Shown one piece after another: positions 1 through 10,184 of a stretch of DNA of 64,000 nucleotides. A program made the translations under genes and the position numbers. The stretch comes from Piliocolobus tephrosceles (lineage: Eukaryota > Chordata > Mammalia > Primates > Cercopithecidae), in NCBI RefSeq assembly GCF_002776525.5, contig NC_045434.1:119882525-119946524 (forward strand), given 5' to 3'. Below the pieces are notes generated by a model. The model made no database searches. It worked only from the letters and a program-made list of their open reading frames with translations, and was not told the origin of the DNA. How positions within the stretch are numbered: position 1 is the stretch's first letter; every line of letters starts with the position of its first letter.

Positions 1-179
1 CTGTTGTTCTAGCAACCATCCGTTCCCCTATTTCTCTTCCTCTACTGAGGTCTCCCTCTTCCCTGAAACACAACAGCATTGAAATTAGACCTATTAACAA
101 CTGTGCAAGACCTCTAAGTGTTCAAATAAAAGAAAAAGTCTCATGTCTTTCACTTTAAATCAAAAGCTTAAGTTGAACT

Positions 180-1143
180 TTTAAAATGATTAAGCTTAGT
201 AAAGAAGGCATGTTGAAAGCCAAGATAGATCAAGGACTTGGCCTCTTGCATCAAATAGCCAAGTTGTGAATAAAAAGGAAAAGTTCTTGAAAGAAATCAG
301 AAGTTCTCCTCCAGGGAACACAAAAATGATAAGAAAATGAAACAGCCTTATTTTTGATATGGAGAAAGGTTTAGTGGTCTGGATAGAAGATCAAACCAGC
401 CACAATATTCCTTTAAACCAAACACTAATCCAGAAAAACACTCTAATTTTCCTCAATTCTATGAAGCAGTAAGGAAACTGCAGAAGAAAAGTTTGAAGCT
501 ATCTGAGGTTTTGTTCATGAAGGTTAAGGGAAGAAACAGTCTCTATTACATAAAAGTGCAAAGTGAAGCTGCAAGTGCTGATGAAGAAGCTGCATCAAGT
601 TATCCAGATTTACCAAGGATAATTTTATGGTGGTGGCTACACTAAACAACAACAACAACAAAATAATATAGACAAAACAACCTTATATTAGTGGTGTCAT
701 TGGGGACTTTCATAGCTACAGAGAAGTCAATGCCTGACTTCAAAGCTTTAAAGGACAGGCTGACTCTCATAGCAGAAGCTAGTGCATCTGGTGACTCTAA
801 GTGAAACCCAATTTTCAGCTACCATTCCAAAATCGAGGGCCCTCAGTAATCCTGCTAAATCTACTCTACCTGTGCTGTATATATGGAATAGCAAAGCCTG
901 GATGACAGCACATCTGTTTACATTATGATTTACTGAAGATTTTAAGCCCACTGTTAAGAACTACTGCTCAGAAAGAAAAGTCCCTTTCACAATATTACTG
1001 GTCACTGACACTGCACCTGGTTATCCAAGAGCTCAAATGGACATGTACAAGGAAATTAATGTTGTTTTCACGCCTGCTAACACAACATCAAGTCTGCAGC
1101 CCATGGATCAGGGAGTAATTTTGACTTTCAAATCTTATTATTT
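180..1143 (+). pseudogene. Tigger1 transposase remnant, N-terminal and catalytic part
   Basis: Broken remains of a pogo-family transposase, the DDE enzyme that cuts and pastes the element in the nucleus. The clearest stretch lies at 1037-1143, where the frame reads an MDQGV-type motif holding the third catalytic acid, then TFKSYY. Further upstream a VTDTAPG-like segment near 1000-1025 corresponds to the block with the second acid, and an ID-K-T segment near 660-690 to the first. Frameshifts, stops and small deletions separate these blocks, and a CAA run around 648-662 is expanded. It cannot make an active enzyme. The rest of the gene lies beyond the tubulin insertion at 2855-3510. Confidence 0.75.
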
Positions 1144-1159
1144 AAGAAATACATTTCAT
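1144..1159. repeat. Target-site duplication, left copy, of the TUBB retrocopy
   Basis: The 16 bases AAGAAATACATTTCAT recur exactly at 2839-2854 on the other side of the tubulin insert. The preceding bases are TT, so the nick site reads TT/AAGA, close to the L1 endonuclease consensus TT/AAAA. This supports L1-mediated retrotransposition. Confidence 0.95.
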
Positions 1160-1314
1160 ATCTCAGAACCTTCCTGCCGCCGCGTTCGCACCTCGCTCCT
1201 CCAGCGTCTGGGGCGCATTCCAACCTTCCAGCCTGCGACCTGCAGAAAAAAAAATTACTTATTTTCTTGCCGCATACATACCTTGAGGCGAGCAAAAAAT
1301 AATAAATTTTAACC

Positions 1315-2649
1315 ATGAGGGAAATCGTGCACATCCAGGCCGGTCAATGTGGCAACCAGATCGGTGCCAAGTTCTGGGAGGTGATCAGTGATGAACATGG
1401 CATTGACCCCACCGGCACCTACCACGGGGACAGCGACCTGCAGCTGGACCGCATCTCCGTGTACTACAATGAAGCCACAGGTGGCAAATATGTTCCTCGT
1501 GCCATCCTGGTGGATCTAGAACCTGGGACCATGGACTCTGTTTGCTCAGGTCCTTTTGGCCAGATCTTTAGACCAGACAACTTTGTATTTGGTCAGTCTG
1601 GGGCAGGTAACAACTGGGCCAAAGGCCACTACACAGAGGGGGCTGAGCTGGTTGATTCTGTCCTGGATGTGGTAGGGAAGGAAGCAGAGAGCTGTGACTG
1701 CCTGCAGGGCTTCCAGCTGACCCACTCACTGGGTGGAGGCACAGGCTCTGGAATGGGCACTCTCCTTATCAGCAAGATACGAGAAGAGTACCCTGATCGC
1801 ATCATGAACACCTTCAGTGTAGTTCCTTCACCCAAAGTATCTGACACCGTGGTTGAGCCCTACAATGCCACCCTCTCCGTCCATCAGTTGGTAGAGAACA
1901 CTGATGAGACCTATTGCATTGACAACGAGGCCCTCTATGATATCTGCTTCCGTACTCTGAAGCTGACCACACCAACCTACGGGGATCTGAACCACCTTGT
2001 CTCAGCCACCATGAACGGTGTCACCACCTGCCTCTGCTTCCCTGGCCAGCTCAATGCTGACCTCCGCAAGTTGGCAGTCAACATGGTCCCCTTCCCACGC
2101 CTCCATTTCTTTATGCCTGGCTTTGCCCCTCTCACCAGCCATGGAAGCCAGCAATATCGAGCTCTTACAGTGCCAGAACTCACCCAGCAGGTCTTCGATG
2201 CCAAGAACATGATGGCTGCCTGTGACCCCCGCCACGGCCGATACCTCACCGTGGCTGCTCTCTTCCGTGGTCGGATGTCCATGAAGGAGGTCGATGAGCA
2301 GATGCTTAACGTGCAGAACAAAAACAGCAGCTACTTTGTGGAATGGATCCCCAACAACGTCAAGACAGCTGTCTGTGACATCCCACCTCGTGGCCTCAAG
2401 ATGGCAGTCACCTTCATTGGCAACAGCACGGCCATCCAGGAGCTCTTCAAGCGCATCTCGGAGCAGTTCACTGCCATGTTCCGCCGGAAGGCCTTCCTCC
2501 ACTGGTACACAGGCGAGGGCATGGACGAGATGGAGTTCACTGAGGCTGAGAGCAACATGAACGACCTCGTCTCTGAGTATCAGCAGTACCAGGATGCCAC
2601 CGCAGAAGAGGAGGAGGATTTCGGTGAGGAGGCCGAAGAGGAGGCCTAA
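1315..2649 (+). CDS. TUBB: Beta-tubulin class I (TUBB-like), intact 444-codon retrocopy frame
   Basis: Beta-tubulin pairs with alpha-tubulin to form microtubules in the cytoplasm and binds exchangeable GTP. The frame starts at ATG 1315 (context 'ttaaccATGa', the native start) and ends at TAA, giving the family's usual 444 residues. Visible landmarks are the N-terminal MREI autoregulation tetrapeptide, the GTP-binding glycine loop GGGTGSG at about 140-146, Cys239 near the colchicine site, the M-loop around 272-286, and the class I acidic tail ending EEEEDFGEEAEEEA. Against human TUBB as I remember it, six residues differ: R77C, R121G, S234N, R241C, R276H (in the M-loop) and V316L. Losing four arginines that I believe are conserved would be unusual in a working tubulin and suggests relaxed constraint. 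No stop or frameshift is present. Whether it is transcribed or translated cannot be told from sequence. Confidence 0.9.
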   Translation: MREIVHIQAGQCGNQIGAKFWEVISDEHGIDPTGTYHGDSDLQLDRISVYYNEATGGKYVPRAILVDLEPGTMDSVCSGPFGQIFRPDNFVFGQSGAGNNWAKGHYTEGAELVDSVLDVVGKEAESCDCLQGFQLTHSLGGGTGSGMGTLLISKIREEYPDRIMNTFSVVPSPKVSDTVVEPYNATLSVHQLVENTDETYCIDNEALYDICFRTLKLTTPTYGDLNHLVSATMNGVTTCLCFPGQLNADLRKLAVNMVPFPRLHFFMPGFAPLTSHGSQQYRALTVPELTQQVFDAKNMMAACDPRHGRYLTVAALFRGRMSMKEVDEQMLNVQNKNSSYFVEWIPNNVKTAVCDIPPRGLKMAVTFIGNSTAIQELFKRISEQFTAMFRRKAFLHWYTGEGMDEMEFTEAESNMNDLVSEYQQYQDATAEEEEDFGEEAEEEA

Positions 2650-2808
2650 GGCAGAGCCCCCATCACCTCAGGCTTCTCAGTTCCCTTAGCCCTCTTACTC
2701 AACTGCCCCTTTCCTCTCCCTCAGAATTTGTGTTTGCTGCCTCTATCTTGTTTTTTGTTTTTTCTTCTGGGGGGGTCTAGAACAGTGCCTGGCACATAGT
2801 AGGCGCTC

Positions 2809-2814
2809 AATAAA
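2809..2814 (+). promoter_or_regulatory. Polyadenylation signal AATAAA inherited from TUBB mRNA
   Basis: AATAAA lies 14 bases before the A tail that starts at 2828, the spacing expected of the signal used by the parental transcript. It marks the mRNA end that was reverse transcribed. Confidence 0.9.
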
Positions 2815-2827
2815 TACTTGTTTGTTG

Positions 2828-2854
2828 AAAAAAAAAAAAAGAAATACATTTCAT
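2828..2854. repeat. A tail and right target-site duplication of the TUBB retrocopy
   Basis: Thirteen A residues (2828-2840) follow the TUBB 3' UTR. The last two also form the start of the right duplication AAGAAATACATTTCAT (2839-2854), identical to 1144-1159. Tigger1 sequence resumes at 2855. Confidence 0.93.
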
Positions 2855-3510
2855 GAAGCTATAGTTGCCATAGATTATGATTTCTCTGATGAATCTGGGC
2901 ACCGTAAATTGAAAATCTTCTGGAAAGTCTTCCTGATTCTAAGTGCCATTAAGAACATTCATGATTCATGGGAGGAGGTCAAATTATCAACATTAACAGG
3001 AGTTTGGTAGTAGATTCCAACTCTCATAGATGACTTTGAGAGGATTAAGACTTTAGTGGAAGAAGTAACTGCAGATGTGGTAGAAATATCAAGAGAACTA
3101 AAATTGTAAGTGGAACCTCAAGATGTGACTGGATTGCTGCAATCTCCTGATAAAACTTGAACAAGATGAGAATTTGCTTCTTACAGATGAGCAGAGAAAG
3201 TTGTTTCTTGAGATGAAATCTACTCCTGGTGAAGAACTCCAGTAAATCATTGTTAAGGTGACAACAAAGGATTTAGAATATTATATAAACTTAGTTGATG
3301 CAACAGTGGCAGAGTTTGAGAGCACTGACTTCAATTCTGAAAGAAGTTCTACTGTGGGTAAAATGATATTAAACAATATTATACATGACAGAGAAATATT
3401 TTGGGAAAGGAGAAGTCAACTGATGTGGCAAATTTCATCGTTGTCTTACTTTAAGAAATTGCCACAGCCACCCCAACCTTTAGCAATCACCACCATGATC
3501 AGTCAGTAGC
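2855..3510 (+). pseudogene. Tigger1 transposase remnant, C-terminal part
   Basis: Continues the transposase interrupted at 1143. Two readable pieces remain, 2841-3010 (with IKNIHDSWEEVK and LTGVW) and 3258-3509 (with TKDLEYYINLVD and LSYFKKLPQPPQP), separated by stops and a frameshift. The same C-terminal blocks can be traced in the second Tigger1 copy near 41700-42780. It is non-functional. Confidence 0.75.
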
Positions 3511-4021
3511 CATCAACATCAAGGTAAGACCTTCCACCAACAAAAAGATTATGACTCTCTGAAGACACCAGTGATGATTAGCTTATTTTAACAATAAAGT
3601 ATTTTTTAATTAAGGTATGTACATTGTTTTCTTTAGACATAATGCTATTGCACACGTGGCAGACTACAGCATAATGTAAATATAACTTTTATATGCACTA
3701 GGAAGCCAAAAGAATTGTGTAACTCATTTTATTGTAATATTAACTTTCTTGCAGTGGTCTAGAACTGAGCTCAAAATACCTCTAAGGCATGCCTGTAATT
3801 GATAAATGTCCTAGTTGCCAAATAGAAACTGCTGTAAGCAGATAGGGTAAATCTTTTATCTGTTTAGTACAGTCTTCCTTTCCGCACAATTCTTATTGTC
3901 ATTGGAACATCTCATTTAAATGTATCAGATTTTGAATATTTAAACAAATAATAAGCAAATGCAATTTTATATTAATTCTCATTATTATAACTGGTTCTAA
4001 TGTTAACTTCCTCTGTTCAGT

Positions 4022-4545
4022 CCAGTATATCCCAAAGTGTGGACCTAAGACCATATTAAACATCAGAATTGTTTGGAGTAAGGAGAAGCTTATTAGAAAT
4101 GTCCTGGCCGGGTGTGGTGGCTCACGTCTGTAATCCCAGCACTTTGGGAGGCTGAGGCAGGTAGATCACGAGGTCAGGAGATCGAGACCATCCTGGCTAA
4201 CACGGTGAAACCCCGTCTCTACTAAAAATACACACACAAAAAAAAAATTAGCTGGGCATGGTGGAGGATGCCTGTAGTCCCAGCTACTGGGGAGGCTGAG
4301 GCAGGAGAATGGCGTGAATCCAGGAGGCAGAGCTTGCAGTGAGCTGAGATGTCACCACTGCACTCCAGCCTGGGTGACAGAGCAAGACTCCGTCTCAAAA
4401 AAAAAAAAAAAAAGAAATGTAGATTCCTGGGTCCCTATCTACTGAATCAGAATCTCTTGTCAAGGACAATAGTAATCTCCATTGTTAATATACAGTTCCA
4501 ATGATCTTTATGCACCAAAATTTGAGTTTCAGTCAAGTAAATGAA
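4022..4545 (+). mobile_element. MER5A-like hAT (Charlie) element split by an Alu
   Basis: Left part 'cccaaagtgtggacctaagacca' to 'tattagaaatg' and right part 'tagattcctgggtccc' with 'actgaatcagaatctct' fit the two halves of MER5A, a short non-autonomous hAT-Charlie repeat ending with 'aaa-ttgagtttcagt'. The Alu at 4106 lies between the halves. It is heavily diverged, so the boundaries are approximate. Confidence 0.7.
4106..4413 (+). mobile_element. AluY-like SINE
   Basis: Full-length dimeric Alu running from 'ggccgggtgtggtggctcac' to a 17-base A tail. A short duplicated target (agaaatgt) is seen at 4095-4102 and again directly after the tail. It carries the AluY-type 'gatcacgaggtcaggagatc' block. 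It interrupts a MER5 element. Confidence 0.93.
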
Positions 4546-6475
4546 TCCTTACACCCCATAAAAAAAAAAGAAGAAGAAAAATACTCTATGAAGTGTCACC
4601 ACAAATAAGGAAATTATAGACAATTACATTTCATAGGATTATAAATGTACGAAAGAGGCCAACTGGACAAAATATGCTGAGTTTCTATTACTCCATGCTG
4701 CACCTCGTATTTACTCTTGAGTGCAGCACTCACCATAATGTTTTGCCTCATCATATATTTGATATATGTATTTTCCCTCCTTGACTATTAGCTATTAGGG
4801 AGAAGTAACAGTGTCTCCCATTATTAGTGTCAAAAAATAGTGTCAATTATATGTACTGAAATGAAAGAATAAGTATTTTTCTAGTAAGTAAGCTTATTGA
4901 GATATAAGAGTTACCTTGAGAAACTCCATTTAAAGTTGCCAGAAGAGCAATACATTATATTTCATTGAATCCAACATGCCACTGATTGTAAAACACACCA
5001 TTATTTTATGTACTACTAAGAAAGAAAAACCTAGGAAAGTAAATATGACACCACTATTGATTGTAAGATATCCTCCACTTTCAAGGATAATAAAAATGTG
5101 AAAAAGTGTGTCTTACTGTTAATGAAATAGGTTACATAGTGTATGGCACCCTGGTAGGCATAAGGAGTAAACACACTTCCACAGGAAATGGTTTTCTTGA
5201 CTGTATTGTCTATTCATTCCTGTTTTACCATGTTACCATATAAAGAAAGTAGGATTGATATTTCCTCAAGAACCATAGTCTGAGATTTTCTACTGAAAGA
5301 TATTTTCCCATTGAACACTAGCCAAAGTAGATACAATTCATCGTAAAATATGGGTCTCAACAGACACTGACCCATTGCTTATCCAAATAGAGCACATGTC
5401 TCTCCATTCGGCACGCATTTTTTCAGGCCATAGAGCTCTGTAATATGAGCCTTAACTTGTACTCGGTGTTTAAATGGGAGTAATAAACATAAGTGGGTGG
5501 GCCAGGGATAGAAGCTATCTATTTAAATGAATTTTAAACCTAATTAGGTAACTAATTGTGCATCAGAACTTAGTTGGTATACAACATGTCATATGTGGTT
5601 AACGGTGATTTATTCTAAAATTCTTCATTTAGATTGCTTTGTTCTCCATTTTCAATGAATCAAATCACTAAAAGACAGCTTTAATTTTGACAGTGTTCTC
5701 TCTTTTAATCATTTTCTGTCTATAAAATTTGCAGAAATTTTAAAATATCATGAAATAGAACCCGATGTTAGCAAAATGAAAAGTAAGAAAATTCACTGTT
5801 TAAAACCCCCCTGGAGCCTTATATGTGACACAGAATTAAAGCAGTAAATTCTGGGCCACATTTGCCAAACACATAGTACTACACTGGTAATTACCAATAT
5901 TGCAACACAAAAGAAGTGTTGTGTGAATAAAACATCTTACAGGCCTACATAGCATGCTAGTAAATAAACTGTTTTAATATAAATAATTTCTCCAATTAAA
6001 CTTTTAAAGCACATGAGGGCAAAGAGAGTAATTAATTAAACTAGTTTGTACTCAACTGGCCCAACAAGGAGATAGAATTACGGTATTAAGGAAATAACAG
6101 ATAACTCATCTTTTAAAGTTCACTTGAATCAGCTTTAGTGGACAAGGCTTAAGATCTTGGTCTCCGTATCCATCTTTCTTCTTAAATAACTGGGGAATTG
6201 AAGAGGCAGCAGGGATAGTGGCAACATTTGGGTACTAAGAACATGCCTCCTTCCCAGCTAATGGCCTGACTGAGCATTCAAGGAACTAAGGAGAGAACAC
6301 GAAAGACTCTCTCCCTCTTACTTTCCATTGTTGTCTCCTCACTAGTTCAGTGGCCCATGGTACCGACCTCTACCCTTTATTTACCAGCCTCTCTGTCATC
6401 TCCAACCAGTATTCTTCACTCATGAAACCAATCTCCTTCTCTTATTGTGTAGCCTTAAGAGGAAAGCTTGAAATC
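4546..6475. other. No recognisable gene or repeat
   Basis: AT-rich sequence with only short chance reading frames on either strand. A short A/GAA-rich run lies at 4560-4580. I see no splice-bracketed coding pattern, RNA gene or named repeat. Confidence 0.5.
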
Positions 6476-6477
6476 TG

Positions 6478-6640
6478 ATTTTTCATTCCAGCCTTACAAC
6501 TAATTTTGTTCTGTGAATTTAGGCAAGTTGTTCTTTCTCTGAGGCTCATATTTCTGATCTGTATAATACCTACTTCACAAATTTGTTATAAACATTAAGT
6601 AAGATAATGTATGTGAATAATTAGCACCATGCCAACACAT
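6478..6640 (+). mobile_element. MIR SINE
   Basis: The MIR core order is visible: 'tgtgaatttaggcaagttgttctt', then 'tctgaggctcatatttctgatctgt' and 'taatacctacttcacaa', then a 'cattaagtaagataatgt' tail. It is an ancient tRNA-derived SINE. Confidence 0.75.
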
Positions 6641-6644
6641 AGAC

Positions 6645-8055
6645 TGAAACTCATCCAACAAGTATTTTTTAAGAGGCTATTCTTCGCCACTCAAACTGGG
6701 TTAGAATGTAGGTGAGCTAAAGATGGAATAGGGAACCAAACATATTTGGCACCTGCCCTTGAATATACACTACTAGGCCTTTTTAGACCTTACGGTCTAG
6801 TGTGGGACAAGTAAATGAACAATTCTAATAAATCACGTTCATACTCTAATAACAAGATTACAGTGAGCTTTGTGAGGTCCCTGTATTGGTCTAGCAAGAG
6901 GCAAGATAAGTTACCTAAAATACAGGTAAAGTTGGCCTGGCCAGCTAGGGCAGGAAAAATTGTTCCAGGCAGAGAAAATAGTTAAATGAAGGTAGTGCTT
7001 ATTTCAGAATGTGAAAGAAGTTGTGTTTATAAGGGATTTGCAGCTTCAACAAAATATGTGAAAAAAGAACGGGCTAAAATACAAAATACAAATTTCTTAA
7101 AGAATTCAGACTTTGTTGTAAAGCAATGATAGCATGGTTTGGATATTTGTCTCCTCCATATCTAATATTGAAATGTAATCTCCAATGTTGGAAGCGGGTC
7201 CTGGTGGGAGGTGTTTGGATCCTGGAGCTAGATCCGTCATGAATGGCTTGGTGCCATCCTGATGATAATAAGTGAGTTCTCGCTCTAAGTTCATGTAAGA
7301 TCTGATAGTTTAAAAGAGTGTGGCACCTTCCCCTCTTCTCCCTTGCTCCCAGTCTCACCATATGACACATTGGCTCCTACTTTGCCTTCCACCATCACTG
7401 AAAGCTTCCTGAGGTCTCACCAAAAGCCAATCAGATGCTGACACCACACCTTCTCTATAGCCTTTGGAACTGTGAAGTCACTATATTGCTTTTCTTCATA
7501 AATTACCCAGTCTCAGGTATTCCTTTATAGCAATGCAAAAACAGACTAAAAAAGAAGGAGATTTTAAATCAAAGAGGAGCATGAATCAAATTCTACAACC
7601 ATCACTCTTGCTTTAGTTTCAGATATAGATCACAAAGGAGCAAGCCTAACGGGAGGGATTTCAGCTGGAAGACACTTATGTTATTCCAGAAAAGACTGAG
7701 TGGGTGAATGGAGACATGGCCTGGGGTAGAACAAGTGTAAATAGATGGAGATGGATGCGTAAAAATGATTGAGGGTAGAATAAAATAGATAATGATGATT
7801 TTTTTAAATGTGTGGGGGAGGAAAGGGGTAGAGAGGACGCAGAAAGGCGATGTAAATTGAGAAGTCCAGGAGTCAGGCTTCAACAGTAAAGCAGTCTGGA
7901 GGTGTTCAATTTTAGATATTCTTGAAGTAGTTCCTAGAATTATTAAAATTCCTCTCAGGAGGCAGATGAATCTTCCATGAGGAGATAACCCACTAGCAGT
8001 CGGTTGGCAGTTGGATATATGAAGCAGAGTTTAGTAGAAACTTTGGAATAGTGTC
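6645..8055 (-). mobile_element. LINE-2 (L2) fragment, antisense, split by a MaLR LTR
   Basis: On the plus strand it begins like the reversed L2 3' end ('ctcatccaacaagtatttttt'), continues through 'ttccaggcagagaaaatag', and resumes after the LTR with 'gtgggtgaatggagacatgg' and 'gcagttggatatatgaag', all in the order of antisense L2 ORF2. It is old and contains no usable frame. The LTR at 7127-7550 inserted into it later. Confidence 0.7.
7127..7550 (+). mobile_element. Solo LTR, ERVL-MaLR MST type
   Basis: Recognised by the ordered blocks 'catggtttggatatttgtc', 'ggtgggaggtgtttggatcc', 'tcatgaatggcttggtgcc', 'aataagtgagttctcgctct' and the end 'aaattacccagtctcaggta'. No internal retroviral sequence flanks it, so it is a solo LTR. 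It lies within an L2. Confidence 0.8.
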
Positions 8056-9255
8056 AATATTAATGCTATTTTCATCTGTTTCATTCATTAACTCATTCTG
8101 GGTCTTTGTTTAAGGTGATCTTCTTAGCCTAGCAGTTCACGTCATACCTTCTTAGGTTATTGGAGTTCAAAAAATGGCAAAATACTGTTATAAAGGGTAA
8201 TGGAAAAAGCATCTAAGCTGACTCTGGTCCCAAGACCACTAAAATTTTCTGAGGAATAGTTTTCCTTATGTCAGTATTCAAAGACAGCCAACTACATTTG
8301 TTGTAGAAAAAGCAGACTTTGTTCAATGTACGCTCTGTACAACTGCGATTTGGTCACATTTCTCCATCTAAATAAATGTGAAAAGGCTGCCACTACAGAT
8401 TACCTCAGCTCACATTTGGCTTTTGTCAAATGTGGCCTGAGGAGAAAAAATGAAAACTGGAGACTTTCTATGCTGAGAAACTTAAAGAACAAGCTGGGTT
8501 CTCTCTGTACTCTAAAAGGAAAGCAGGTTTGCAGCACAGAAAACTTGATGGAAATATGCTGCCAAGAGCTCCTGCACAAATGGAATAGAACATAAACGAG
8601 TGTCTGCTGATCAGCACACAATTGCAAGCAGAAACTAGAGCTATACTTATTCATATTTTACTCTGGAAGGCTCTGCCAGTTGTTCTATAACCATGAACAA
8701 TTTCTTTGCCAGTTGCGTCAGGTGCTTAGGAAAATGTTTTTCATAAACATCCTAGTGACAGATTCTCCCCCAATGTTTGCCATGTCCTTTTGGGTTTAAT
8801 CAATGCTTTGCCTTTGAAATCCACTTTCTGAGTTTTAGCCCATGAGCAGCACATAGATTCAGAACCAGCCTGTATTTCCCTTAGCAAAGGCTATCTGTTA
8901 AGATTCTTCTTGGCCTCTCTGTGCAGCCTTCCTTCCTTCTGGGTATAGTGCAGGATCCTTTCTGGAATGAGGGTCTTATGACCTGCAATCAAACAAGGTA
9001 GGTTAGAGAATTTCTTTATGGCCAGTTCTACTCAGAAAGGCAAAGGAAAGTTAGAGTGGTAATTTTAGGCTTTATGGCTGACTTTGAGGAAAGAGATTGC
9101 TGTTTCTGTGACCCACTTTGGGGAAAAGGGATTCTAGTTTCTGTTTTGCCTCTGGGGAGAATGAGGAGTGAGAGACAGCAGGTCAGGAGAAGATCAGAGA
9201 AAAACTTTGCTTCTGAGGCTGCTTCCAAGCCCTTGACTTTAGGGGGTATCATTTT
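8056..9255. other. No recognisable gene or repeat
   Basis: Overlapping chance frames of 84-89 codons lie on both strands near 8326-8654 and 9028-9279. None resembles a known protein or has a supporting context. Confidence 0.5.
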
Positions 9256-9262
9256 CTGAACC

Positions 9263-9390
9263 CCAACAATGGCTACCACTTGTTGAGAGTTTCCTACGTA
9301 GAGGACTTTGCAAGTTTTCTAAGAGCATAACATTTTAAAAAAAATAATCCCATAAAAAATGCTATGATATTGATATTTATTTTAAGCATT
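9263..9390 (-). mobile_element. MIR SINE, antisense, diverged
   Basis: 'gctaccacttgttgagagtttcc' followed by 'aagagcataacatttt' and 'aataatcccataaaaaatgctatgat' follows the reversed MIR 3' half. Identity is low. Confidence 0.5.
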
Positions 9391-9394
9391 TTAT

Positions 9395-9850
9395 TTACTC
9401 TTTTGGTGAGGAAGAGATTCCCACCCACCCTAGGGTTATGAGGATAGCTGAACACACAAAACCCAACACTGAAAAGATGGGACAGAGAGACAGTAGGTTA
9501 TTAGTCACACATACCCACAGCCCAGTGGAGAAGGGAGTCCACCTGCTGTACAGGATTACATGGGGGTTGCACTCAGGAACAGAGTGAACAACCAAGTGCT
9601 ATGGCAGGCAAGTTTCGGAGTAACAAGAGGATGAGGTACCCGTGGTTCCTATGAAGGATGCAATTGACTTCTTCAAATAATTATGCAGGCTGACAAGGAA
9701 CTGAAACCCATAAGGTATCAGAAATGAGATCTCATCCATTTGATAAGGAAAGTCGTTTGGCTAGAGGGCCTTATCCATGGAGCAGAGAGGGGAGGGGAAC
9801 TTGGAATTCAGATATTTGAGACCCTTCTAATTTCCCCAGATGTCAAGGCA
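9395..9850. other. No recognisable gene or repeat
   Basis: A 66-codon antisense chance frame is the longest present. Nothing else is supported. Confidence 0.45.
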
Positions 9851-9854
9851 TCAC

Positions 9855-10012
9855 ATAATATTAAATCTTAATTTTATGCATTACATCATAGTATTATTCT
9901 CATTATCATATCAAGAAACTGAAACGCAGGGAGATTTAATAATGTCCTGTGGCGACATAGGTGACAAACGATACATCTAGGATTTGAGTCCAAGATTCTT
10001 GATCTCTAAAGG
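9855..10012 (-). mobile_element. MIR SINE, antisense
   Basis: The reversed MIR core is visible: 'tattattctcattatcatatcaagaaactg', then 'gacataggtgacaaacg' and 'ggatttgagtccaagattc'. Confidence 0.6.
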
Positions 10013-10184
10013 TGAAGAAGTATTTATTTCTTGTCTTAAGTAAATATTATGTGCTATGTTTTTCAGTCTTGCTCTATCTTCTTTCTGAGATATGATAGAA
10101 TACTCTATATAGACATCTAATTACATTGGCTTTACTTCAGAAAAAGAGAAATACCTGAATCCTGCTGAAAAATTCTAGAAGGAA

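Larger units (their letters stand above)
1160..2838 (+). pseudogene. TUBB: Processed (retrotransposed) copy of TUBB mRNA, essentially full length
   Basis: The insert spans a TUBB-like 5' UTR (1160-1314), an uninterrupted coding sequence (1315-2649), a 3' UTR (2650-2827) and a short A tail that runs into the right target-site duplication. TUBB has several exons; here there are no introns, so the source was a spliced mRNA. The 5' UTR matches my memory of TUBB, including 'gggcgcattccaaccttcc' and the A-rich stretch before the start, which excludes other tubulin isotypes as the parent. The insert is GC- and CpG-rich within AT-rich DNA, as expected for a recent copy of an exonic sequence. It has no promoter that I can recognise and sits in the sense orientation of the host Tigger1. 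It could be a dead processed pseudogene with an open frame or an expressed retrogene; the sequence alone favours the former. Confidence 0.95.
1..3795 (+). mobile_element. Tigger1-type DNA transposon (TcMar-Tigger), left end outside window, split by TUBB retrocopy
   Basis: Positions 1-1143 and 2855-3795 read as one pogo/Tigger transposon and align along their length with the complete copy at 40203-43058 (shared stretches such as 'ttcaaagctt' and 'atcaacatcaaggtaag'). The right end is a Tigger-style terminus, 'aaggcatgcctg', followed by TA at 3796-3797, the usual target dinucleotide of the Tc1/mariner superfamily. The left terminus lies before base 1. The element carries a degraded DDE transposase and is interrupted by a 1.7-kb retrocopy whose target-site duplication falls in Tigger sequence, so the transposon is the older of the two. 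Identification is by motif and by comparison of the two copies. Confidence 0.88.

Noticed and set aside
2002..2502. 166-codon antisense frame inside the tubulin coding sequence
   Set aside because: A shadow of the GC-rich tubulin frame. Several overlapping antisense frames occur there, with no independent support.
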